This document shows positions 25,207 through 35,501 of a stretch of 64,000 nt of DNA, piece after piece. Positions within the stretch are counted from its first letter, which is position 1. Every line of letters starts with the position of its first letter. Under the pieces are notes generated by a model, which did no database searches, was not told the origin of the DNA, and saw only the letters and a program-made list of their open reading frames with translations. Source of the stretch: Kluyvera sp047971185. Its GTDB lineage: Bacteria > Pseudomonadota > Gammaproteobacteria > Enterobacterales > Enterobacteriaceae. Where the stretch lies: positions 87,634-151,633 of the forward strand of contig NZ_JBKDZH010000042.1 of NCBI RefSeq assembly GCF_047971185.1, given 5' to 3'. Position numbers and translations under genes: made by a program.

Positions 25207-26361
25207 TTATTTCAGGCCAGCCGCTTCGCGCAGCTGAGCCGCTTTGTCGGTTTTTTCCCACGGGAAGGTTTCGCGACCGAAGTGACCGTAGGCAGCCGTC
25301 TCTTTGTAGATCGGGTGCAGCAGGTCCAGCATCTGGATCAGGCCGTACGGACGCAGGTCGAAGAACTCGCGCACCAGACCAATCAGCTGTTCAGCGGGCA
25401 CTTTCTCAGTACCGAAGGTTTCCACCATAATGGAGGTCGGTTCAGCCACGCCGATAGCGTAGGAAACCTGAATCTCACAGCGGTCGGCCAGGCCAGCGGC
25501 AACGATGTTTTTCGCCACGTAGCGCGCTGCGTAGGCCGCGGAACGGTCCACTTTTGATGGATCTTTACCGGAGAACGCGCCGCCACCGTGACGCGCCATG
25601 CCGCCGTAGGTATCAACGATGATTTTACGACCGGTCAGGCCGCAGTCGCCCATCGGGCCGCCGATCACGAAACGGCCGGTCGGGTTGATAAAGAATTTGG
25701 TCGAGGCGTTCAGCCACTCGGTCGGCAGAACCGGCTTGATGATCTCTTCCATCACCGCTTCCTGCAGCGATTTCTGATCGATGCTTTCCGCATGTTGGGT
25801 AGACAAAACCACCGCATCAATACCGACCACTTTACCGTCGTCGTACTGGAAGGTAACCTGGCTTTTCGCGTCCGGGCGCAGCCACGGCAGGGTGCCGTTT
25901 TTACGCACTTCAGCCTGACGCTGCACCAGACGGTGGGCGTAGGTGATCGGCGCTGGCATCAGCACGTCGGTTTCGTTGGTGGCATAACCAAACATCAGGC
26001 CCTGGTCGCCCGCGCCCTGTTCCAGCGGATCGGCACGGTCAACGCCCTGGTTGATATCCGGAGACTGCTTACCAATTGCGCTCAGTACGGCACAGGAGTT
26101 GGCGTCAAAGCCCATATCCGAATGCACATAGCCAATTTCGCGCACAGTTTTACGGGTGATCTCTTCGATATCAACCCATGCGCTGGTGGTGATTTCACCA
26201 CCGACCAGCACCATACCGGTTTTGACGTAAGTTTCACACGCTACGCGGGCCTTCGGATCCTGCTCGAGGATGGCGTCCAGCACGGCGTCGGAAATTTGGT
26301 CTGCGATTTTGTCAGGATGCCCTTCGGATACAGACTCGGACGTAAAAAGGTGTTTTGCCAT
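25207..26361 (-). CDS. metK: S-adenosylmethionine synthase MetK
   Basis: Makes SAM from methionine and ATP. 384 residues, nearly identical to E. coli MetK. Signatures are GHPDKIADQISDAVLDA, GAGDQGLMFGYA and GGGAFSGKDPSKVDRS. It starts at MAKHLFTSES; four in-frame codons upstream are disregarded. SAM feeds spermidine synthesis as well as methylation, so metK beside the spe genes is functionally coherent. Candidate MetJ boxes lie upstream. Confidence 0.98.
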   Translation of the reverse strand: MAKHLFTSESVSEGHPDKIADQISDAVLDAILEQDPKARVACETYVKTGMVLVGGEITTSAWVDIEEITRKTVREIGYVHSDMGFDANSCAVLSAIGKQSPDINQGVDRADPLEQGAGDQGLMFGYATNETDVLMPAPITYAHRLVQRQAEVRKNGTLPWLRPDAKSQVTFQYDDGKVVGIDAVVLSTQHAESIDQKSLQEAVMEEIIKPVLPTEWLNASTKFFINPTGRFVIGGPMGDCGLTGRKIIVDTYGGMARHGGGAFSGKDPSKVDRSAAYAARYVAKNIVAAGLADRCEIQVSYAIGVAEPTSIMVETFGTEKVPAEQLIGLVREFFDLRPYGLIQMLDLLHPIYKETAAYGHFGRETFPWEKTDKAAQLREAAGLK

Positions 26362-27010
26362 ATTAAATTTCACCCAATAAGAATTTGGTTAGCTCAAACT
26401 GTTGCATTGAATAGTCACGATGGAAGATTCTACCACGGACTTATAGGTTACTGTCACTGGCAGTCTGAGTGTTAATCGGTATAGATGGATTAACATCTGG
26501 ATGGCTATTCTAGGTCACTTCTTCATCTCTTTGCCAGTTTTTTTTGATTCAGCTCCCATTCCTCTCCTCAATAAGATGGAAATTTTTCCTGACAGCGCCG
26601 GCAATGCGCACATTTATATTTTGCTTTTTGGGGTGGTTATCGGTATAAAACGCGGCGCGCGGCTCATACCAAAAAGCACACGACGTTTTCCTCGTGTCGC
26701 CACTTCCAGCCGGGCTAAAACAGTGCTTTGGCTTAAAGGTTCGTCTTTCGGGGCGGCCGTGGAGGTGATACGAGATAATGAACCGTTGTATTCTGCCGAC
26801 TCTGTCGTGCCGTCCTGGCGCGAGCATGTTCCCCGCAACCCTCATTTCTGCTTTGCATACCAGCCGATGTTATACCCATTTCGGCGCTTCTCAGGATTCC
26901 CGAGCCGGTCGGTAACGGAAACTGAACAAGGGCGCTCTTGCTACGGCAAGGGTTTTCTCGTGGTTTCGCTGAACCGTCATACCCGGTTCAGGTGCGTGTT
27001 TTACAATGAT
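26362..27010. other. metK-yqgB/speA divergent intergenic region
   Basis: About 650 bases holding the promoters of metK (minus) and the yqgB-speA unit (plus). Apart from tandem MetJ-like boxes I see a small hairpin (CTTGC-TACG-GCAAG, 26937-26950). One plus frame is open from 26501 into yqgB without recognisable content. E. coli has small genes yqgC and yqgD near here; I cannot identify them. Confidence 0.45.
26483..26506. promoter_or_regulatory. Tandem MetJ-like met boxes upstream of metK
   Basis: Read on minus, three abutting 8-mers AGCCATCC, AGATGTTA and ATCCATCT each match the met box AGACGTCT at about five of eight positions, in exact 8-base phase. MetJ binds such tandem boxes and represses metK with SAM as corepressor. 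They sit 122-145 bases before the ATG. Confidence 0.55.
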
Positions 27011-27142
27011 ATGAAAAAGAAACCGGTCGCACAGTCGGCGCGTCAGCATGTTCTGCTGCCTCATCGGGCTGTTTATGGGTTGTTATCGCAACGTCACGCT
27101 GCGATAGTAGTTAACTGTTTTACACTTGTTATAAATAATTGA
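27011..27142 (+). CDS. yqgB: YqgB, small acid-stress protein
   Basis: 43 residues (MKKKPVAQSARQHVLLPHRA, ending CFTLVINN) that align with E. coli YqgB, known to lower SpeA activity and respond to acid stress. It ends 8 bases before the speA ATG, so the two are probably co-transcribed. No clear Shine-Dalgarno precedes its ATG. A longer frame running into it from upstream is probably accidental. Confidence 0.8.
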   Translation: MKKKPVAQSARQHVLLPHRAVYGLLSQRHAAIVVNCFTLVINN

Positions 27143-27150
27143 GGTTCGCT

Positions 27151-29127
<1,977 letters not shown>

Positions 29128-29136
29128 TCTCGCTCG

Positions 29137-29159
29137 CCCGGCGGCGTCTGTCCGCCGGG
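29137..29159 (+). terminator. speA terminator
   Basis: CCCGGCGG and CCGCCGGG form a perfect 8-bp stem with a 7-base loop followed by TATTT, 9 bases after the speA stop. A moderate intrinsic terminator that separates speA from downstream genes. Confidence 0.65.
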
Positions 29160-29216
29160 TATTTCCACCTGTCTTTTCCCTTCATCGATAATGATCACAA
29201 AATCGTTCGCTCAGAA

Positions 29217-29232
29217 TGTGATGTCTATCACC
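29217..29232. promoter_or_regulatory. CRP-like site downstream of speA
   Basis: TGTGATGTCTATCACC matches TGTGA-N6-TCACA closely. No plus-strand gene starts nearby; the next gene is convergent. It may be left over from a speB promoter before the pectin module was inserted. Confidence 0.5.
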
Positions 29233-29248
29233 CGATATTTTCCATAAC

Positions 29249-29264
29249 CGTGATGGCTTTCACT
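29249..29264. promoter_or_regulatory. Second CRP-like site downstream of speA
   Basis: CGTGATGGCTTTCACT keeps GTGA-N6-TCAC. Its centre is 32 bases (three helical turns) from the neighbouring CRP-like site, so both would face the same side of the DNA. Confidence 0.4.
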
Positions 29265-29341
29265 CTTTACGTCAGCGAATACCTTCAACCGCGATTTGTA
29301 CCGGCTACGCGGATTTACTTACCCCCGCGGCGACTTCATCC

Positions 29342-30916
29342 TTAATCATTATCAAGACTGGCAATCAACGTGGTGATGCGCTGCGGATTGAGCAGGGTGG
29401 CAAAGGCGCTGGGATGGGCGTCCCCGTGCTGGCTAAACCAGGCCTCCAGCTCGTTGTTCTGCTGCCGGAAGTTGCGTAGGGCGCTGGCAAACTGCGTACG
29501 GATATCGGCCTGTTCACCGTACTTACGCAGCCACAGCTTGAGGCTAAGCGCCTGGGTAAAGGCGCTGTAGATATGGGTATATTTGAGGGCGCGAACCGCG
29601 CCGTCGGCGATAGCCTGCCGGGCAGGCTCGGCCAGGCCGCTGTCGGGCAGCAGCTTCAGCGAACGGCTGTAGAGGTAGTCGGCAAGAAAGCGGCTGCGCT
29701 GGTTTTCCAGCTCGATAAGCTGGCATTGCTGAACGCCGAGTTCGCGATCGTCGCTGGGCATCAGCGGCTGAAAAGACTGCGTCCAGTTTGCGCCGCGGGT
29801 ATCGAGATGCAGCAGATGCAGCGTGTGTTCTAAATCAGCCGGTGGGCGGCTGTGGCATTGCAGCACGCGGCCCAGCAGCGTGGGCGTTTTGCAGCTCCAT
29901 TCATGGCTGGCGATGACGATATTGCCGAGTGCGTTGAGCGTGTGCTGCGGCGCAGTGGGGGCCTGCTGCTGTAGCCAGCGGTGAACGATGTGGCGCGGAT
30001 CGACCTCCGGCTCGTTGATGAGCGGGGCAAGGCCGAACAGGTTAAGTTCGTTCTGGCTATCGCTAAGCGCCAGGTCGGGCATCCACTCCCAGTCGATGCG
30101 CACGGTGATCGCTTCGGGCGCGCCGCCGCTATGCTGGTTAAGCCAGGCGAGACGCTGCTGGATCTCCTCCAGCAGATAGCACGGGAGCAGCGTCCAGCCG
30201 TACTCCAGGCCCCAGAGGTCCAGCTCCAGCCATTTGCGGTTGCTCTGGATATTCAGCAGGTTGGGGTTGCTGGCAAAGCCCGGGCGGTAGTCGAGTTCAG
30301 TGGCCTTAATCGAGGCGCGCACGTCGTCAGGGAGCGTTTCCAGCGCCGTACGCAGCATCTGCCGCGGCCAGGTTTTGTCCTGATAATCGCGCAGGATCAG
30401 CTGGCGGCCAAGCTGGCGAATGCCCTGATAGAGGATTTTTAACGACGTTTTCCAGTGCTCATTGCTGACGTCCGGAGTGGATAACGAAAGACGCAGGCCG
30501 CGCACCGCCGGGAGCGCCGCGAGAATATGCGGAATGGTGTGCTGGAAAAAATGCTGAATAAACGCGTCGTGATTATTGTCGGAAAGAAAGAACTCAGGGA
30601 ACTTATTTTTTAATTCCTGGCTGTCGGGCGTGGCTTCACCCTGTAACCAAAGCTGTAAATGGTGTTTCTGGCAATAGTCGCCCACCCTCCGTAAATAGAG
30701 AATGGCATGTTCCTGGGCTAGCGTCAGATTAATTAATTCGCTGCCTTTACAGGATCTGGAGGGGGGCGCTAAGCGGGCTAATAACGATTGCTGATGAATA
30801 ACGATACCCTGAAACCCATAGCGCAGCGCCTGGCGTACGGTGTATTCCACAAAAGACCAGCGCCAGATATCCGGAGAATTAATCTCCACGATCAGTAAAG
30901 GCGTTGTGGCTGTCAT
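29342..30916 (-). CDS. Uncharacterised 524-residue protein, possible TIM-barrel glycosidase-like
   Basis: I do not recognise the family. There is no signal peptide, so it is probably cytoplasmic. The N-terminal part alternates hydrophobic strands and helices as in a TIM barrel (LLIVEINSPDIWRWSFVEYT, YGFQGIVIH, LQLWLQGEATP), and there are clustered acidic/aromatic segments (ITVRIDWEWMPDLAL, WLELDLWGLEYGW) like carbohydrate-active enzymes. The C-terminal 150 residues look helical. It is divergent from the oligogalacturonate lyase gene across 150 bases, so a role in uronate oligomer breakdown is likely by context only. Confidence 0.6.
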   Translation of the reverse strand: MTATTPLLIVEINSPDIWRWSFVEYTVRQALRYGFQGIVIHQQSLLARLAPPSRSCKGSELINLTLAQEHAILYLRRVGDYCQKHHLQLWLQGEATPDSQELKNKFPEFFLSDNNHDAFIQHFFQHTIPHILAALPAVRGLRLSLSTPDVSNEHWKTSLKILYQGIRQLGRQLILRDYQDKTWPRQMLRTALETLPDDVRASIKATELDYRPGFASNPNLLNIQSNRKWLELDLWGLEYGWTLLPCYLLEEIQQRLAWLNQHSGGAPEAITVRIDWEWMPDLALSDSQNELNLFGLAPLINEPEVDPRHIVHRWLQQQAPTAPQHTLNALGNIVIASHEWSCKTPTLLGRVLQCHSRPPADLEHTLHLLHLDTRGANWTQSFQPLMPSDDRELGVQQCQLIELENQRSRFLADYLYSRSLKLLPDSGLAEPARQAIADGAVRALKYTHIYSAFTQALSLKLWLRKYGEQADIRTQFASALRNFRQQNNELEAWFSQHGDAHPSAFATLLNPQRITTLIASLDND

Positions 30917-31005
30917 GGTTCACGCTCCTGTGCCCGATGGGAGCAGGGATGCTAAATCCGCCGCGCTGAAAGGTCAAACGCCGCGGCGACTGTAAACACT
31001 AAAAT

Positions 31006-31028
31006 GTGAGCCTGCTCGACCCGCTCAC
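31006..31028. promoter_or_regulatory. Inverted repeat upstream of ogl
   Basis: GTGAGC and GCTCAC separated by 11 bases lie in the 150-base divergent region, 39-61 bases before the ogl ATG. It may be an operator or part of a CRP-like site; I found no KdgR-type palindrome. Confidence 0.3.
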
Positions 31029-31066
31029 TCTGGCTTTGCTTATCACGTTAAATTCGAGGATTTATT

Positions 31067-32245
31067 ATGGCTAAAGGTTCGACGCTGCAACTGGATTTTG
31101 AACATTATATTGATAGCGATACCGGGGCGAAAGTCACCCGCTTTACGCCGGTCGATGTTATTTGTCATCGTAATTATTTTTATCAGAAGTGTTTTATCGA
31201 TGGCGGTAAAAAATTAATCTTTGCCGGGGAATTTGATAGATACCGTAATTATTATTTACTGGATATTGCCAGCGGCCTCGCCACGCAATTAACCGAAGGT
31301 CCGGGCGATAATACCTTCGGCGGCTTTTTATCGCCGGATGAAACCGGGCTTTATTATGTGAAGGCCGAGCGGAATTTAATGCGCGTCGATTTAGCCACGC
31401 TTCAGGAGACGGTGGTGTATCGCGTACCGGACGAGTGGGTGGGCTATGGCACCTGGGTGGCGAACTCCGCCTGCGACAAGCTGGTGGGCGTGGAGATCCA
31501 CCGCGATAGCTGGCGACCGATCAGCGACTGGAAGGTGTTTCAGGAGTTCTTCGACGAGCAGCCGCGCTGCCGGGTGATCCGCATCGACCTGCGCACCGGC
31601 GAGCGGGAGACGCTGCTGGAAGAGAACCAGTGGCTGGGCCACCCGATCTACCGCCCGAACGACGATAACACCGTGGCGTTCTGCCACGAGGGGCCGCTGG
31701 ATCGCGTTGACGCGCGGATGTGGCTGATGGATGAGCAGGGCGGCCATATTCGTAAAGCCCGCGAACCCGCGCCGGGAGAAAGCTATACCCATGAGTTCTG
31801 GGTGCCGGACGGCTCGGCGCTGATGTACGTCACCTATGTCAAAAACAGCCCGGTGCGCTATTTGTGCCGCATCGACGGCGAAACCGGCCAGGATGAACGC
31901 CTGATGGCGATGCCGCCGTGCTCGCACGTGATGAGCAATGAAGACGGCTCGCTGGCGGTGGGTGATGGCTCCGGTATTCCTATTGATATCGCTGATAACG
32001 CCGGCTATGGCGATACCCGCGACCCGTGGCTGTGGCTGTTCGACCTGCGTCATAAGAAGGCGCACAAAATCGCCTGCCATAGCTCGTCATGGCAGGTACT
32101 CGACGGCGATCGTCAGGTCACCCACCCGCACCCGTCCTTTACCCCGGATGAAAAAGCCGTGCTGTTCAGCAGTGACAAAGACGGGAAACCGGCGCTGTAT
32201 CTCGCCGAAATACCCGACGCCGTTTTACAGCAAATTCACGCTTAA
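31067..32245 (+). CDS. ogl: Oligogalacturonate lyase (PL22)
   Basis: A cytoplasmic lyase that splits short, often unsaturated oligogalacturonides into 5-keto-4-deoxyuronate units. 392 residues with a beta-propeller pattern and strong similarity to Dickeya Ogl: CHRNYFYQKCF, GDNTFGGFLSP, WVGYGTWVANS, NQWLGHPIYRP, CHEGPLDRVDARMW and THPHPSFTPDEK. It is first in a three-gene plus-strand unit with a binding protein (14-base gap) and a TIM-barrel isomerase. No pectate lyase or kdu genes are nearby, so the rest of the pathway must be elsewhere. Confidence 0.93.
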   Translation: MAKGSTLQLDFEHYIDSDTGAKVTRFTPVDVICHRNYFYQKCFIDGGKKLIFAGEFDRYRNYYLLDIASGLATQLTEGPGDNTFGGFLSPDETGLYYVKAERNLMRVDLATLQETVVYRVPDEWVGYGTWVANSACDKLVGVEIHRDSWRPISDWKVFQEFFDEQPRCRVIRIDLRTGERETLLEENQWLGHPIYRPNDDNTVAFCHEGPLDRVDARMWLMDEQGGHIRKAREPAPGESYTHEFWVPDGSALMYVTYVKNSPVRYLCRIDGETGQDERLMAMPPCSHVMSNEDGSLAVGDGSGIPIDIADNAGYGDTRDPWLWLFDLRHKKAHKIACHSSSWQVLDGDRQVTHPHPSFTPDEKAVLFSSDKDGKPALYLAEIPDAVLQQIHA

Positions 32246-32259
32246 ACAAGGAGTTACCG

Positions 32260-33543
32260 ATGCATAAGCTTATCGCCCCCGTGGCGGCGTCATTGATGCT
32301 TGCGTGTTCCTGCCTGTCCGCCGCGCAGGCGACCGAAATTCGTATCTCCTGGTGGGGCGGCAACAGCCGCCATCAGGCAACGCTCAACGCCATCAAGCTG
32401 TTTGAGGAGAAATATCCGGATATCAAGGTGAAGGCGGAATACGCCGGCTGGGAGGGCTATCTCTCGCGTCTGACGGTGCAGATTGCGGGCGGCAACGAGC
32501 CGGATGTCATTCAGACCAACTGGAACTGGCTGCCGCTGTTCTCGCGCGACGGTAAGGGCTTTTACGATCTGTATCAGCAAAAGGCGGTGCTCGATCTCCA
32601 GCAGTACGATCCGCAGTCGCTGACCACCACTACCGTCGACGGCAAGCTGAACGGGCTGCCGGTGGCGGTGACCGCCCGCAACTTCTACTACAACAGCAAA
32701 CTGTGGCAGGAGATGGGCGTCAGCTATCCGCAAAGCTGGGACAAGCTGATGGCGGCAGGGCGCGCCTTTAAAGCGAAGGATGAAGAGAAATATCCGCTGG
32801 TGCTCGACTATATGGAGTCGCTGACGCTGGTGCAGTCGTGGATGGTGCAGAAATACAACATCCCGGCTATCGACGAGAGCAAAGGCAAATTTACCTACAC
32901 GCCGCAGCAGTGGCAGGACTTCTTCCAGATCTACAAAGATCTGGTGGATAACCACGTTTTCCCGTCGATGCGGGTGCTGGCCTCCTACGGCAAGAGTAAT
33001 ACCTGGGAGATGAAGCCGTGGATTCAGGGCAAGTGGGGCGGCGTGTATATGTGGAACACCAACGCGGTGATGTACGAAAACAACCTCACCGCGCCGTACA
33101 ACACGCTGGAGCTGGGGCCGTTCTTTATGCTGCCGGGGGCGAAAGACGCCGGGCTGTTCTTCAAGCCGACCATGATGTTCAGCATCGGTAAAACCACCAG
33201 GCATCCGCAGGAAGCGGCGAAGCTGATTAACTTCCTGATGAACGACCCGCAAGGGGTGAAAGCGATGGGGCTGGAGCGCGGTACGCCGCTCAGTAAGGCC
33301 GCGTGGGATCAGCTCAAAGCGGACGGCCTGATTCAGGAGGACAACATTACCGTCGCCGGTATCAACTCCTCACTGGCGCTGCCGCACGATATTCCGACCT
33401 CGCCTTACTTCGACAACCCGCAGTTGGTGGAGCTGTGGCGCAATACCATTGAGAACATTGACCACGGCAAATTCACCGTTCAGGAGGCGGCGGAGCACTT
33501 CTCCCGCGGCGCCAGCCGTATTTTAACCAAAGCCATGCGATAA
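32260..33543 (+). CDS. Sugar ABC transporter substrate-binding protein, TogB-like
   Basis: A periplasmic extracellular solute-binding protein (family 1) of 427 residues with signal peptide ending SAAQA-TE. Typical features are IRISWWGGNSRHQATLNAI, GNEPDVIQTNWNWLPLF and an aromatic-rich binding cleft. Its position after ogl and its resemblance to TogB suggest that oligogalacturonides bind. No permease or ATPase gene is adjacent, so it must use membrane subunits encoded elsewhere or act on its own. Confidence 0.85.
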   Translation: MHKLIAPVAASLMLACSCLSAAQATEIRISWWGGNSRHQATLNAIKLFEEKYPDIKVKAEYAGWEGYLSRLTVQIAGGNEPDVIQTNWNWLPLFSRDGKGFYDLYQQKAVLDLQQYDPQSLTTTTVDGKLNGLPVAVTARNFYYNSKLWQEMGVSYPQSWDKLMAAGRAFKAKDEEKYPLVLDYMESLTLVQSWMVQKYNIPAIDESKGKFTYTPQQWQDFFQIYKDLVDNHVFPSMRVLASYGKSNTWEMKPWIQGKWGGVYMWNTNAVMYENNLTAPYNTLELGPFFMLPGAKDAGLFFKPTMMFSIGKTTRHPQEAAKLINFLMNDPQGVKAMGLERGTPLSKAAWDQLKADGLIQEDNITVAGINSSLALPHDIPTSPYFDNPQLVELWRNTIENIDHGKFTVQEAAEHFSRGASRILTKAMR

Positions 33544-33589
33544 CAATCCGGGCCAGCGTTGACGCGCTGGCCCGCAAAAAGGTGAGCGA

Positions 33590-34405
33590 ATGATCAAATT
33601 TAGCGCAACGTTAACGTGCCGTTATGACACGCTTTTTTCGCCGTTTCCGCCTGAGAAGCTTGAGCAGGGGCTGGCGTGGCTGGCGCAAAGCGGTTTTGAT
33701 GCCGCCGAATTCTGTATTAATGATTATGAAGGGATGGATGTCGCGGGCCTGAAGCAGCGTCTGGACAGCTATGGGTTAGGCTGTACGACGATCGCTACCG
33801 GGCAGGCCCGCCGGCGCGACGGCCTGTCGCTGCTGTCTGGCGATAACGCGGTGGTGACGCGCACCCGCGCACGGCTGGCGGAGCATATTGAGGTCGCCGC
33901 GCTACTGGGCAGCCACGTCACCATCGGTTCGCTGCGCGCGCCGGACAGAGAGATGAGCAAAACGGCGTATATGCACGAGCTGGCGGAGGCGATGCGCCCC
34001 TGCGTGGAGCTGGCCCAGCGCTGCGGCGTAACGCTGGTGCTGGAAGCGCTCAACCGCTACGAAATCAGCCATCTGCACAGCGCGGCGGATATGCTCGAAT
34101 TTCTCACCCTCAGCGATGCGCCCGATAACGTCGGCGTGCTGTGGGATATCTTCCACGCCAACATTGAGGATCGCGATTTTTCTGCGGCGATTGCGCTGCT
34201 GGGGCATCGTCTGAAACACGTCCACTTTGCCGACTCCAACCGCGCCTTTCCCGGCTACGGTCACCTGCCGATAGACGACATTTACCGGGCGCTGAAGCAG
34301 TCGGGCTATCGCCACGCCGTTTCGCTGGAGTGCCTGTGCGCGCCGTCGGTGGAAACCCTGCTGGAGGAGGCCGGGCCGCTCATTGCCCGTTTGCGTCGGC
34401 TATAA
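33590..34405 (+). CDS. Sugar phosphate isomerase/epimerase-like TIM-barrel protein
   Basis: 271 residues of the xylose-isomerase-like / AP-endonuclease-2 superfamily, close in pattern to hydroxypyruvate isomerases. Expected metal-binding residues are in LVLEALNRYE, GVLWDIFHANIED, LKHVHFADS and VSLECL. It begins 46 bases after the binding-protein gene and is likely co-transcribed. The substrate is unknown; by context it may convert a keto-uronate or a pectin-derived sugar acid. Confidence 0.75.
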   Translation: MIKFSATLTCRYDTLFSPFPPEKLEQGLAWLAQSGFDAAEFCINDYEGMDVAGLKQRLDSYGLGCTTIATGQARRRDGLSLLSGDNAVVTRTRARLAEHIEVAALLGSHVTIGSLRAPDREMSKTAYMHELAEAMRPCVELAQRCGVTLVLEALNRYEISHLHSAADMLEFLTLSDAPDNVGVLWDIFHANIEDRDFSAAIALLGHRLKHVHFADSNRAFPGYGHLPIDDIYRALKQSGYRHAVSLECLCAPSVETLLEEAGPLIARLRRL

Positions 34406-34406
34406 T
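34401..34406 (+). promoter_or_regulatory. Perfect -10 element upstream of speB leader
   Basis: TATAAT occurs at the very end of the preceding gene. The -35 region at the right distance (around 34378-34384) is weak. A transcript from here would start near 34413 and meet the strong terminator at 34509-34550. Confidence 0.4.
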
Positions 34407-34412
34407 TGTGGT

Positions 34413-34550
34413 CTGGAGCAAGGAGGGGGGCCGATTGTTTTGAACGTACTTGAACCCGTACAGATTAACGGCGATAATCGCCCCCATACAAGCAGTACCC
34501 CCCATTCAAACCCTTCCTCGTCGGGCCTAACGACGCGGAAGGGTTTTTTT
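34413..34550 (+). ncRNA. Candidate ~140-nt leader RNA or small RNA before speB
   Basis: Between a perfect -10 and a strong terminator lies about 138 bases with G-run (AAGGAGGGGGG, 34420-34430), two C-runs (34480-34484 and 34498-34503) that could pair with it alternatively, and a small hairpin GGCGA-TAA-TCGCC. This looks like a structured RNA: either an independent small RNA or an attenuator leader of speB. I do not recognise an Rfam family. Confidence 0.4.
34509..34550 (+). terminator. Strong intrinsic terminator upstream of speB
   Basis: AACCCTTCC pairs with GGAAGGGTT, enclosing CGTCG-GGCCTAA-CGACG, then seven T residues. It ends 27 bases before the speB ATG. It terminates the ogl operon and/or acts as an attenuator for speB. 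Confidence 0.85.
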
Positions 34551-34577
34551 ATATCGACGTAAAAGAGGTCACAGCCC

Positions 34578-35498
34578 ATGAGCACCTTAGGTCATCAATA
34601 CGATAACTCCCTGGTTTCCAACGCGTTTGGTTTCCTGCGTCTGCCGATGAACTTTATGCCGTACGACAGCGACGCGGACTGGGTCATTACCGGCGTACCG
34701 TTTGATATGGCGACCTCAGGTCGTGCCGGTGGCCGCCACGGCCCGGCGGCGATTCGTCAGGTTTCCACCAACCTGGCCTGGGAGCATAACCGCTTCCCGT
34801 GGAACTTCGACATGCGCGAGCGCCTGAACGTGGTGGACTGTGGCGATCTGGTTTACGCCTTCGGCGACGCCCGTGAAATGAGCGAGAAGCTGCAGGCGCA
34901 CGCGGAAAAACTGCTGGCGGCGGGCAAACGCATGCTCTCCTTCGGCGGCGACCACTTTGTCACGCTGCCGCTGCTGCGCGCCCACGCCAAACACTTTGGC
35001 AAAATGGCGCTGGTGCACTTTGACGCGCACACCGACACCTACGCCAACGGCTGCGAGTTCGACCACGGCACCATGTTCTACACCGCGCCGAACGAAGGGC
35101 TGATCGACCCGAACTACTCGGTGCAGATTGGTATCCGTACCGAGTTCGACAAAGACAACGGCTTCACCGTGCTGGACGCCTGCCAGGTGAACGATCGCAG
35201 CGTGGACGACATCATTGCTCAGGTTAAGCAGATCGTCGGCGATATGCCGGTCTACCTGACCTTCGACATTGACTGCCTTGATCCGGCGTTCGCGCCGGGT
35301 ACCGGCACGCCGGTGATCGGCGGCCTGACCTCCGACCGCGCCATTAAGCTGGTGCGCGGCCTGAAGGATCTGAACATCGTCGGGATGGACGTGGTGGAAG
35401 TGGCTCCGGCCTACGACCAGTCCGAGATCACCGCGCTGGCGGCGGCGACCCTGGCGCTGGAAATGCTCTACATCCAGGCGGCGAAAAAAGGCGAGTAA
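34578..35498 (+). CDS. speB: Agmatinase SpeB
   Basis: Hydrolyses agmatine to putrescine and urea. 306 residues, near-identical to E. coli SpeB. The binuclear Mn ligands are in FGGDHFVTLP, VHFDAHTDTY and LTFDIDCLDPAFAPG. AGAGGTC precedes the ATG. In E. coli it follows speA directly; here about 5.4 kb of pectin-related genes and a terminator lie between. Only 3 bases separate its stop from that of the convergent MFS gene. Confidence 0.97.
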   Translation: MSTLGHQYDNSLVSNAFGFLRLPMNFMPYDSDADWVITGVPFDMATSGRAGGRHGPAAIRQVSTNLAWEHNRFPWNFDMRERLNVVDCGDLVYAFGDAREMSEKLQAHAEKLLAAGKRMLSFGGDHFVTLPLLRAHAKHFGKMALVHFDAHTDTYANGCEFDHGTMFYTAPNEGLIDPNYSVQIGIRTEFDKDNGFTVLDACQVNDRSVDDIIAQVKQIVGDMPVYLTFDIDCLDPAFAPGTGTPVIGGLTSDRAIKLVRGLKDLNIVGMDVVEVAPAYDQSEITALAAATLALEMLYIQAAKKGE

Positions 35499-35501
35499 GC
35501 C

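Noticed and set aside
26549..26845. Possible yqgC/yqgD equivalents on minus
   Set aside because: E. coli has small genes here but I could not match any frame to them from memory, so none is reported.
26501..27142. 213-codon plus frame between metK and speA
   Set aside because: Only the last 43 codons match a known protein (YqgB). The rest has no family resemblance and covers promoter sequence.
34413..34558. Leader peptide with TTG/ATT start running through the speB leader
   Set aside because: A frame is open through the terminator but it lacks a standard start codon and amino-acid bias; the RNA structure is the better explanation.
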